DNA from: an uncultured Blautia sp.
GTDB lineage: Bacteria; Bacillota; Clostridia; Lachnospirales; Lachnospiraceae
DNA: 64,000 nucleotides
Direction: 5' to 3'
Assembly (NCBI GenBank): GCA_934408705.1
Contig: CAKRVL010000003.1
Span: forward strand, 1 to 64,000
This document shows, piece after piece, positions 36,171-43,474 of the stretch. The notes beneath the pieces are model-generated. The model saw only the letters and a list, made by a program, of their open reading frames with translations, did not search any database and was not told where the DNA came from. The position numbers and the translations under genes are program-made. How positions within the stretch are numbered: the first letter of the stretch is position 1; each line of letters opens with the position of its first letter.

Positions 36171-37517
36171 TTATTGAAATTTCAAGTCATCTGACAGTTC
36201 CACGACCATATGTAATTCGCCTGGTGACATCACCTTTTCTCCATGGATCACCACATTGTCAAAATAAAAGCCATGAGGTCTGCATACTTCGTTTTTCATC
36301 TCAAATCCACGTATAATGGACACCGGAAAAGCTCCTTCTGTAATTTCAATATTTTTAAAGAAAATATCATTTACCATGCCTCTTTCTCTGTCTCGTGAAT
36401 ACTTGGAGTCAAGAGTTTTGATATCAATAAATTTTTCCTGGGCATCCTCGATCCTGATGTTTTCGTATACAATATCATGTACATGGGCACGGTCAGCGTT
36501 ATGAATTGTCAACACGCCTCCTGACTGATTGCCTTCGTACTGGCAATGTACGACATCACAATTTCTGAAAACAACATCTGAAATTTCGTCACATCTTGTC
36601 TCATATCCTATTTCAAGTGTGTTTCCGAATTCTGCATTCCAGAATATACAATCTTCAACAAGAATATTCTTTACATCTGTGCAGCCTGACGGATCCTGGA
36701 ATTCCACAGCCTTAATAGATATACAGTCATCATTTGCCCTGATAAAGCAATTGCGAAGCACTACATTCTCACATCCGACTATATCTACTCCATCTCCTGT
36801 GATTACTTTTCCCAGAACATTTACATCTTCAATCAAAACATTTTTGCATGCAACCGGAACAATATGCCAGGAACCACCATCCAGAAGTGTGATTCCGCGT
36901 ATTTCGATATCTTCACCAAGTACAGGAACGATCAGCTGCTCTGCACCATTTTCATCCCATGCATGCCAGTTTCCTCCATAGAGGATTCCATTTCCCAGAA
37001 TACGTACTCTGTCTGCCATTCTGGAATAGATTCTTCCGCTTACAACTGCTCCATGCTCTATATAAACTGTTTCGTCAGATTTAAGCTGAAGGCATCCCAC
37101 ATTGTAGGCTTTTCCACTCTCAAATACATAAGTGGCATTCTCTGGTTTCTGTACATATTTCCCAGGAAGGATATAAAGCGGTGACTCCAGCTTATCGTCC
37201 AGCTCAAGAGTAACCCTCTTTCCGGCAGGAAGGCTTATGCTGATTTTGTTTCCATCTTCTTCGAATGGTATCTGTGAAGCAGTGGGACGGATAACAGCCT
37301 TCTGGAATGGTTCATTTACTGTAATCTCTACTTCTGCCTTTTCATTTTCTTCTAAGAAAGAAACAAAATCAAAAAATTCTGTATGATATACTCTCTGTTC
37401 CTTTCCATTTACCTTAACCTGATACAGCTCTGATACCGGAATATCTTCTACTGATTTCAGTTCATACAGCGGGTTCTCACTAATCTGTCGCGGTACAAAT
37501 TCCTGTTTTTTCATCAT
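36171..37517 (-). CDS. GH28-like right-handed beta-helix protein
   Basis: 448 residues. The C-terminal two thirds is a right-handed parallel beta-helix with polygalacturonase-type motifs ITGDGVD and ANDDCISIK, which carry catalytic aspartates of family GH28. The third motif, GHG, is not visible (FGNTLEIG lies in its place), so activity on pectin is uncertain. There is no signal peptide, so it would work inside the cell on imported oligosaccharides. It is the first gene of the sugar locus; AAGGAG precedes the ATG. Confidence 0.75.
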   Translation of the reverse strand: MMKKQEFVPRQISENPLYELKSVEDIPVSELYQVKVNGKEQRVYHTEFFDFVSFLEENEKAEVEITVNEPFQKAVIRPTASQIPFEEDGNKISISLPAGKRVTLELDDKLESPLYILPGKYVQKPENATYVFESGKAYNVGCLQLKSDETVYIEHGAVVSGRIYSRMADRVRILGNGILYGGNWHAWDENGAEQLIVPVLGEDIEIRGITLLDGGSWHIVPVACKNVLIEDVNVLGKVITGDGVDIVGCENVVLRNCFIRANDDCISIKAVEFQDPSGCTDVKNILVEDCIFWNAEFGNTLEIGYETRCDEISDVVFRNCDVVHCQYEGNQSGGVLTIHNADRAHVHDIVYENIRIEDAQEKFIDIKTLDSKYSRDRERGMVNDIFFKNIEITEGAFPVSIIRGFEMKNEVCRPHGFYFDNVVIHGEKVMSPGELHMVVELSDDLKFQ

Positions 37518-37543
37518 TACGTTTCTCCTTGTTTTTAAAATTC

Positions 37544-37593
37544 GTAATTATGTTTGTAATCATAACTATACACTGTTTTTCTTTTTTAGTAAA
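37544..37593 (-). promoter_or_regulatory. Promoter and candidate operator of the sugar locus
   Basis: TTTACT (37588-37593), 17 bases, TATAGT (37565-37570) on the minus strand. Directly downstream lies TTATG-N8-CATAA (37548-37565, within 37544-37566), also readable as two AT(G/A)ATTAC direct repeats. The divergent GntR is the likely binder. Confidence 0.55.
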
Positions 37594-37667
37594 GTGGTTT
37601 ATCTGACAAGATATTTCGATTATTTTTATGCATTTTGTATAAGAATCCGTGTTCATTTAATTATTGT

Positions 37668-37696
37668 TTGACTTATTTGTTTGATACATATATACT
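37668..37696 (+). promoter_or_regulatory. Promoter of the GntR gene
   Basis: TTGACT (37668-37673), 17 bases, TATACT (37691-37696), about 40 bases before the GntR start. Confidence 0.7.
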
Positions 37697-37735
37697 ATAG
37701 GTTACTAAAACAACCTTATTTTGAAAGGAAACATC

Positions 37736-38506
37736 ATGGAAAAACTTCCAGCATACAAGAAATGTTATAACAAATTAAAAGCTGATATAGATAATAATGT
37801 TTACCCTATAGGTTCCTATCTTCCAACAGAAGATGAACTGGGAAAAATGTTCTCTGTAAGCCGCACAACTATCCGCCATGCTATTGACCTTCTGGTTAAG
37901 GACAAGCGTATAAAGGTTAAACAGGGCGCCGGCACACAGGTTATTAATCCTAAAGAGAGAGGGCTTACAAATTTTTCAAAGTTTCATAATGTAATAAACA
38001 TACACACTTTATTTCCGGAGGACGAGTCTTTGACCATCAGCGGGACCTGGATCGACCGTGTTCCTGCCAGCAGTCAGGTTGCCAACGCCCTGGAGCTCAG
38101 CGAGGGAACAGAAGTCTTCCGCCTTCAAAGAGTGATCTTTACCAATGAACAGCCTGTAATTATCCAGACCAATTATATCCGGATTGATTTTTTTCCGGAT
38201 TTAGATACCTATCGTGAACAGCTTGTAGATCTCTATTACTTTATTCAGAAGCATTACGGGATAAAATTTGAAACCGGCGAAGAACATATCAATATCAGCT
38301 CAGCTGATTTCCTTGATGCACAGATTCTCAATATTGAGCCAGGAGCTCCCATCTTTTTTAACACCAGGACAGCCCACTGCGCACTGGGGCCTATGGAATA
38401 CTTGGAAGCCAGAATCCGCCCTGATCTGTGCCATTTTGTGGTTAATATGAAGGAACCGCCGGCATGGTACGATCTTCCCGAATTTCAAAAATCACTAGAT
38501 GAATGA
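37736..38506 (+). CDS. GntR-family regulator, HutC/UTRA type
   Basis: 256 residues. The N-terminal winged helix (YPIGSYLPTEDELGKMFSVS with TTIRHAIDLL) and a C-terminal UTRA ligand-binding domain (about 85-240, with the EVFRLQRVIFTNEQPVI strand) mark the HutC subfamily, whose ligands are often sugar phosphates or related metabolites. A TTG start at 37721 is possible in frame, but the ATG at 37736 has GAAAGGA seven bases upstream. It diverges from the GH28 gene and probably controls the sugar locus. The transglutaminase lipoprotein gene follows 25 bases downstream. Confidence 0.88.
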   Translation: MEKLPAYKKCYNKLKADIDNNVYPIGSYLPTEDELGKMFSVSRTTIRHAIDLLVKDKRIKVKQGAGTQVINPKERGLTNFSKFHNVINIHTLFPEDESLTISGTWIDRVPASSQVANALELSEGTEVFRLQRVIFTNEQPVIIQTNYIRIDFFPDLDTYREQLVDLYYFIQKHYGIKFETGEEHINISSADFLDAQILNIEPGAPIFFNTRTAHCALGPMEYLEARIRPDLCHFVVNMKEPPAWYDLPEFQKSLDE

Positions 38507-38531
38507 TCAGCTTATGAAAAGGAGCTGCACT

Positions 38532-39461
38532 ATGTCTAATCGTATTTTTGCCCTTCCTCTTTGCTTATTTCTATTTAGCCTGACAATATTTCTCACTGCA
38601 GGCTGCTCTCAAAACAGCAAATCAGGTTCCAAAGAAGAACCACCTGTTTTTTCCCCACTGAAGGTTCTGGTCCCGGAAGCCCCGGGAACCAGCACTATAG
38701 GGCAGTCTCCCCTGATACTGGACACCTCAGAGCTCGACCAGGGCTACCTCACTGCGATTAGCGAAGATAACGGTACTGTTAAGAATATACAGCTTACCTT
38801 TGAAGACGGCATTGTTTATTCTTACTTTGTACAGTCCGGTGAAAAAGCTGTTCTTCCTTTTACCAGTGGCAGCGGCACTTATCAGGTGGTTTGCTATGAA
38901 CAGGTAAACGGCAGCCAGTATGCAGCACTTTATGCACAGGCACTGGAGGTTACGCTGGAAAATGAATTTCTCCCCTTTCTTTACCCTAATCAGTATGTAA
39001 ATTTCACCCCTGATTCTCAGGCAAGTAAGCTGGCGCTTTCCCATCTTTCCGATGATGCAACGGAACAGGAAAGTATTGATTTTGTTTTCCAGTATGTGAC
39101 CAGCCACATTACCTATGACGATGAGAAGGCAGCTACAGTAGAAACCGGATATCTGCCGGATGTGGACGAAACACTTTCCTTAGGAAAGGGAATCTGTTTT
39201 GATTATGCTGCTTTGATGACAGCCATGCTGAGAAGCCGGGATATTCCCTGTAAGCTTCAGATTGGCTATGCCGGTGATATCAAACACGCCTGGATTGACG
39301 TTTATATCCGGGGAAAAGGCTGGGTAGAACACGCCATTACATACGACGGTGAGAAGTGGAACCGCATGGATCCAACTTTTACAGCTAACAGCGAAGATGA
39401 AGAGCTTATAAATTCTTATATCGGTGACAGCAAAAATTACACCCTGCAATTTACAAGATAA
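38532..39461 (+). CDS. Transglutaminase-like lipoprotein
   Basis: 309 residues from the ATG at 38532 (AAGGAG seven bases upstream). The signal ends in a lipobox LTAGC. A beta-rich N-terminal part (about 35-145) precedes a transglutaminase-like core with Cys (GKGICFDYAALMT), His (KHAWIDV) and Asp (RMDPTF). It is anchored to the outer face of the membrane and may hydrolyse or crosslink protein. It lies immediately upstream of the type IV filament-like genes and may belong to the same transcript. Confidence 0.85.
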   Translation: MSNRIFALPLCLFLFSLTIFLTAGCSQNSKSGSKEEPPVFSPLKVLVPEAPGTSTIGQSPLILDTSELDQGYLTAISEDNGTVKNIQLTFEDGIVYSYFVQSGEKAVLPFTSGSGTYQVVCYEQVNGSQYAALYAQALEVTLENEFLPFLYPNQYVNFTPDSQASKLALSHLSDDATEQESIDFVFQYVTSHITYDDEKAATVETGYLPDVDETLSLGKGICFDYAALMTAMLRSRDIPCKLQIGYAGDIKHAWIDVYIRGKGWVEHAITYDGEKWNRMDPTFTANSEDEELINSYIGDSKNYTLQFTR

Positions 39462-39494
39462 TACAGCCCTTTTTACAGAAAGGATTACTTGATT

Positions 39495-40538
39495 ATGATT
39501 ACCAGTTTAAACAATAGGGAGCTGTTCCAGTTTTTCCAGCAGTTTTCCATTATATTACGTTCCGGAATGTCCGCTGTAGAAGGACTTTCCATATTAAACG
39601 ACGACAGCCAGACTCAAAGGGGCAATGAGATTCTGTCAGCGCTTTCCAAAGATATGGAGGAATCTGGCTCTCTGGCTCATGCCATGAAGGAAACCGGTGC
39701 ATTTCCAGATACTGCCACAGCTTATGTCCGCACCGGTGAAGAAACCGGCTGCCTGGATGAAGTCATGACCGGGCTTGCCAGCTTTTACCAAAAAGAGCTC
39801 CAGATCTCCCAGCAGATCCGAAGTGCTGTTACTTATCCTCTTGTAATGCTTGGCATGATGATAGCTGTGATCGCCATCCTGCTGGTTAAGGTGCTTCCTG
39901 TATTCCGTCAGGTATTTCGCCAGCTGGGACTTGAGATGAATGGGATCTCAGGTGCCCTTCTGGGAATAGGAGAAGCTCTTGGCAGCTACTCCACTGTATT
40001 TCTTATCCTCCTGGCGGCGATCATCGGCTTTCTTTTTTTCCTGGCCATCCATCCCAGAGGACAGAAACTGGTTCAGAAAATGGTCTATCATTTCCCGGGA
40101 ATGAAAGAAATCCCTGTAAATCTGGATTACAGCCGCCTTTGTCAGTGTATTTCCATGGGAATCCGAAGCGGACTTTCCCCTGAGCTTTACATAGAGCTGG
40201 CAGAAACTGTTGTTTCCCAGCCTGAAATAAAGGAAAAGCTTACAGACCTTCAGAAGCAGCTTTCCGAAGGCTTTGGCCTTACAGAAGCAATTGCCTGTTC
40301 CGGACTTTTTAAGGCAATGGAGCTTCGCCTGATCTCTCTTGGTATTCATGCAGGCTCTTCCGACGAGGTTATGGAGAAGCTTTCCTCACAGTATGAGGAG
40401 CAATCTGTGGGAACCATTTCACATATTGTTTCTATTCTGGAGCCAACTATCGTCATCGTCCTTTCCCTGCTTGTGGGACTGATCCTGCTTTCTGTTATGA
40501 TGCCGCTGCTTGGTCTGCTTTCAGAAATGATTGCCTGA
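39495..40538 (+). CDS. Type II secretion/type IV pilus inner-membrane platform protein (GspF/PilC-like)
   Basis: About 347 residues with two T2SSF domains, each a cytoplasmic helical bundle followed by membrane helices (near 108-132, 155-178 and 313-340). The signature GLSILNDDSQ..RGNEILSALS and RTGEETGCLDE early in the protein are typical. It forms the membrane platform that couples pilin subunits to the ATPase. The ATG at 39495 has AAAGGA ten bases upstream; a TTG at 39489 is an alternative start. Confidence 0.9.
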   Translation: MITSLNNRELFQFFQQFSIILRSGMSAVEGLSILNDDSQTQRGNEILSALSKDMEESGSLAHAMKETGAFPDTATAYVRTGEETGCLDEVMTGLASFYQKELQISQQIRSAVTYPLVMLGMMIAVIAILLVKVLPVFRQVFRQLGLEMNGISGALLGIGEALGSYSTVFLILLAAIIGFLFFLAIHPRGQKLVQKMVYHFPGMKEIPVNLDYSRLCQCISMGIRSGLSPELYIELAETVVSQPEIKEKLTDLQKQLSEGFGLTEAIACSGLFKAMELRLISLGIHAGSSDEVMEKLSSQYEEQSVGTISHIVSILEPTIVIVLSLLVGLILLSVMMPLLGLLSEMIA

Positions 40539-40554
40539 TAAGGGAGAGATTCAC

Positions 40555-40905
40555 ATGGATATATTCGAAACCAGAAGAACACAGATCAGACGTTTTATCC
40601 GTCATCTGTTTCCCATAATATTTACACTGCTCTTATGTACTCTTTTCTATATTGGAATTGTCCATACACAGACCAATTCCCTGGAAAAAGAACAAATCAC
40701 CTTAACCAGGGCTCTTGAGGGCGGTGCCATAAGAACCTACGCACTCACCGGCAGATATCCTCAAAGTCTTTCGGAGCTTCTTTCTGATTACCACATCACC
40801 TATGATAATGAAAAATTTGTGGTGGAATATGTACCAAACGGCTCCAATCTTCTGCCATCCATAAGTGTATTCCCTTTAAAAGCTAAAAAAGGAGGGGCAC
40901 GATGA
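40555..40905 (+). CDS. Small single-span filament-operon protein
   Basis: 116 residues from the ATG at 40555 (AAGGGAGAG upstream). A transmembrane helix (about 20-41) is followed by a short extracytoplasmic domain with GGAIRTYALTGRYPQSLSEL, which resembles the region after the helix in type II pseudopilins (a Tyr-Pro turn and helix). No typical prepilin peptidase site is seen. I read it as a minor pilin-like or assembly component; the family is not certain. It overlaps the next gene by four bases. Confidence 0.65.
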   Translation: MDIFETRRTQIRRFIRHLFPIIFTLLLCTLFYIGIVHTQTNSLEKEQITLTRALEGGAIRTYALTGRYPQSLSELLSDYHITYDNEKFVVEYVPNGSNLLPSISVFPLKAKKGGAR

Positions 40906-41402
40906 ACAGCAGATTTTCCCAAAAGCATAATATTGATTCTCTGGCTGTGCTGCTCCTTTTCGCTATGTATGTGCTGTTTCTGCTGTTTCTGCTGCTTTTT
41001 GGTGCCGGCAATTACCGGGCCTCAGTAAAGAGCCTGGATACTAACAATAATCTCTACACAGCAGCATCCTATATCGCGACCAAATTCCGCCAGCATGACC
41101 AGCCAGGTACCACCTCTGTAACAGAATTCCAGGGCTGTACCGCAATCTGTTTCCAGGAGGACATTGAAGGCAAAGCCTATTCAACCTATATTTATTTTGA
41201 TCACGGGCACCTGAAAGAGCTTTTCACTGCTGCCGGTTCCCAGGCGGATATTTCTATGGGAACACAGCTTGCAGAGCTTTCGGATTTTCGTGCAGAAGCT
41301 GTGGAAGACAGCTTTTACCAGATCACACTAACTGATACAGACGGACATATCTCCCGTCTTTTACTTCACCCCGGAGTTCCATCTGAACACAGTTATTCCT
41401 GA
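40902..41402 (+). CDS. DUF4860 protein
   Basis: 166 residues. A transmembrane helix (about 12-35) precedes a beta-rich domain with NNLYTAASYIATKFRQHD, the hallmark region of DUF4860 proteins, which I recall from Lachnospiraceae type IV filament operons. Function is unknown. It starts within the previous stop (ATGA) and is followed fourteen bases later by a pilin-like gene, so it belongs to the same transcript. Confidence 0.75.
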   Translation: MNSRFSQKHNIDSLAVLLLFAMYVLFLLFLLLFGAGNYRASVKSLDTNNNLYTAASYIATKFRQHDQPGTTSVTEFQGCTAICFQEDIEGKAYSTYIYFDHGHLKELFTAAGSQADISMGTQLAELSDFRAEAVEDSFYQITLTDTDGHISRLLLHPGVPSEHSYS

Positions 41403-41416
41403 AAGGACTTTTTCTC

Positions 41417-41872
41417 ATGAAAAATATTACTACACATTCAAAATCCGGACTTTTTCTAATGGAAATGATATTTGTTCTTCTCTTTCTGGGACTGACCTGT
41501 GGAATCTGTGTCCGCCTCTTCGCAGCCTCCTACACAGCCCGCCAAAAGGCGCGGGAAGCTGATCATATCCAGGAGCTTATCACTAACACAGGTGAAATCC
41601 TGGAAGGAACCGATGGCACTGCCAAAAGCTTTCTGGCTTTAATGCCGGACGGAAGCATCACTGATGGCGGAAATGTTTGTTATTATTTTGACAAAAAATG
41701 GAAAGCAGTTTCCCAGGAAAACAGCACCTATAAAATGGACGTAGTCCTCTCACATAATGATACCTGCAAAAGTGCCCAAATCCGGATTTCCGGTGCAAAT
41801 GGGGAAGAAACTATTTACACTCAGACCATTCGTTTTCCCTTTTCCCAGGCAACAAAGGAGGACGCTTCATGA
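41417..41872 (+). CDS. Type IV prepilin-like protein
   Basis: 151 residues. The N-terminus has a short basic leader ending in Gly, then LFLMEMIFVLLFLGL, which matches a class III prepilin signal with Glu at position +5 after the Gly cleavage site. The hydrophobic helix is followed by a globular domain with a possible disulfide (Cys pairs near 92 and 117). It probably is a filament subunit processed by a prepilin peptidase encoded elsewhere. It overlaps the next gene by four bases. Confidence 0.72.
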   Translation: MKNITTHSKSGLFLMEMIFVLLFLGLTCGICVRLFAASYTARQKAREADHIQELITNTGEILEGTDGTAKSFLALMPDGSITDGGNVCYYFDKKWKAVSQENSTYKMDVVLSHNDTCKSAQIRISGANGEETIYTQTIRFPFSQATKEDAS

Positions 41873-42363
41873 ATGAGAAGAACAATCTTTTTTCCGCAAC
41901 CGGAATTCCTTCACTTTTCCTGATATTTGCAGTGCTTATGCTGGTTATCCTGTCCCTGCTGGGATATGGGACTTCCCGTCAGGATTTACAGTCCAGCACC
42001 CTTTCCCTTAAGCAGACTACCGATTATTACAATGCCTGCACCCAGGCCACAGACTTTTATTCAGAAACAGTTCAGACACTGAAGGAATTTCAGCTTCAGG
42101 CAGTAACAGAAGCCGAATACTATCAGATGGCAGCCCGCTGCTTCGAGCAGACCGGGGATACCGTCTGGGATCCTGATACCCATACTGTCCAGTACATAAA
42201 AGAATTTTCGGATACCCAGAGTCTTGTGGTGAAAATTGCAGTTTCATGGTATAATGCAGATATGAACGCCAGCAACAGTCCTGCCAGGATTCTTTCCTGG
42301 AATACCATGGTTACTGCTGACTGGAAGCCTGACAACAGTCAGCCGGTCTACAAAGGAGAATAA
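41869..42363 (+). CDS. Filament-operon protein with one membrane span (PilX-like position)
   Basis: 164 residues with an N-terminal hydrophobic segment (about 13-33) and a soluble domain of mixed helix and strand. No family recognised. Its location between a prepilin-like gene and the PilT-like ATPase, the size and the single N-terminal helix suggest a minor filament component. It starts by ATGA overlap with the preceding gene, and its stop is four bases before the ATPase start codon. Confidence 0.62.
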   Translation: MNEKNNLFSATGIPSLFLIFAVLMLVILSLLGYGTSRQDLQSSTLSLKQTTDYYNACTQATDFYSETVQTLKEFQLQAVTEAEYYQMAARCFEQTGDTVWDPDTHTVQYIKEFSDTQSLVVKIAVSWYNADMNASNSPARILSWNTMVTADWKPDNSQPVYKGE

Positions 42364-42367
42364 CTTT

Positions 42368-43438
42368 ATGGAAGAAAAAGTAAGAGCATTTCTGGCGCTT
42401 GCTACCGCGAAAAAAGCCTCTGACATTTTTATCATCGCAGGCCGTCCTCTTTCTGTAAAAATCGATGGAAAGCTTTGTATCCTGGAGGGCTTTGAAGAAC
42501 GCCTTATGCCTCCTGAAACTAACGAATTCATCCAGATTATTTATAAAATGGCTAATAACCGTAATATCCAGCCAATGCTGGAAACCGGAGACGACGACTT
42601 TTCCATGGCAATTCCCGGACTTTCCAGGTTTCGTGTAAATACATACCGGCAGCGTGGCTCTCTGGCTGCGGTCATCCGGATCATTGCATTCCGGCTGCCA
42701 GATCCCAGGGATCTGCACATTCCGGATGCGGTTATGGAAGCTGCAGATCTTACCAAAGGTATGGTTCTGATCACAGGTCCTGCGGGAAGCGGAAAGTCTA
42801 CCACCATGGCCTGCATTATTGACCGGATCAACCACAGCCGTGAAGGACATATTATTACCCTGGAGGATCCTCTGGAGTATCTGCACCACCATGACAAGTG
42901 TATCGTCAGCCAGCGTGAGATCTGTACAGATACAGCCAATTACCTGGTTTCACTGCGGGCTACCCTGCGCCAGAGTCCTGATGTGATCCTTCTCGGGGAA
43001 ATGCGAGATCACGAAACCATCCAGACGGCAATGACAGCCGCAGAAACCGGACATCTGATTCTTTCCAGCCTTCATACCACAGGAGCTGCTAATACTATCA
43101 GTCGTATTATGGATGTTTTTGAACCAAACCAGCAGCATCAGATTGCGATCCAGCTTTCCATGGTTCTGCAGACTGTTATTTCCCAGCAGCTGGTACCGGA
43201 TGTAAACGGACACAATATTCCGGTCTTTGAGATCATGCGGCTTACCCCTGCTATCCGGAATATGATCCGTGACAACAAAATTTATCAGATTGACGGTGTG
43301 ATCTCTTCTTCTGCCCAGGCAGATATGCGTTCCATGGATAACAGTCTCCTGGAGCTTTACCGCAATGGTCAGATCACCAGAGAGACTGCGCTGAAATACT
43401 CTTCCAATCCGGAAATGTTAAAACGGAAGCTCCTGTAA
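42368..43438 (+). CDS. pilT: PilT-like type IV pilus ATPase
   Basis: 356 residues, PilT length. Walker A GPAGSGKST (137-145), the Asp box (ITLEDPLEY), Walker B (VILLGEMRD), and the His box (GHLILSSLHTT) are intact. The C-terminal AIRNMIRDNK is close to the AIRNLIRE motif that marks retraction ATPases of the PilT group. No PilB-like extension ATPase is in the operon. The stop codon lies inside the terminator stem at 43422-43453. Confidence 0.88.
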   Translation: MEEKVRAFLALATAKKASDIFIIAGRPLSVKIDGKLCILEGFEERLMPPETNEFIQIIYKMANNRNIQPMLETGDDDFSMAIPGLSRFRVNTYRQRGSLAAVIRIIAFRLPDPRDLHIPDAVMEAADLTKGMVLITGPAGSGKSTTMACIIDRINHSREGHIITLEDPLEYLHHHDKCIVSQREICTDTANYLVSLRATLRQSPDVILLGEMRDHETIQTAMTAAETGHLILSSLHTTGAANTISRIMDVFEPNQQHQIAIQLSMVLQTVISQQLVPDVNGHNIPVFEIMRLTPAIRNMIRDNKIYQIDGVISSSAQADMRSMDNSLLELYRNGQITRETALKYSSNPEMLKRKLL

Positions 43439-43453
43439 TGGGCTTCCGTTTTT
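43422..43453 (+). terminator. Terminator of the filament operon (bidirectional)
   Basis: AACGGAAGC/GCTTCCGTT nine-pair stem then TTT; the PilT-like gene stops inside it. The reverse strand has TTTT as well and can end the convergent protease gene. Confidence 0.85.
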
Positions 43454-43474
43454 CACATTATTTTTATTCTGTTA

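Noticed and set aside
40902-43438. Competence comG operon
   Set aside because: The ATPase is PilT-type and last in order; comG operons begin with a PilB-like ATPase and contain a clear ComGC pilin.
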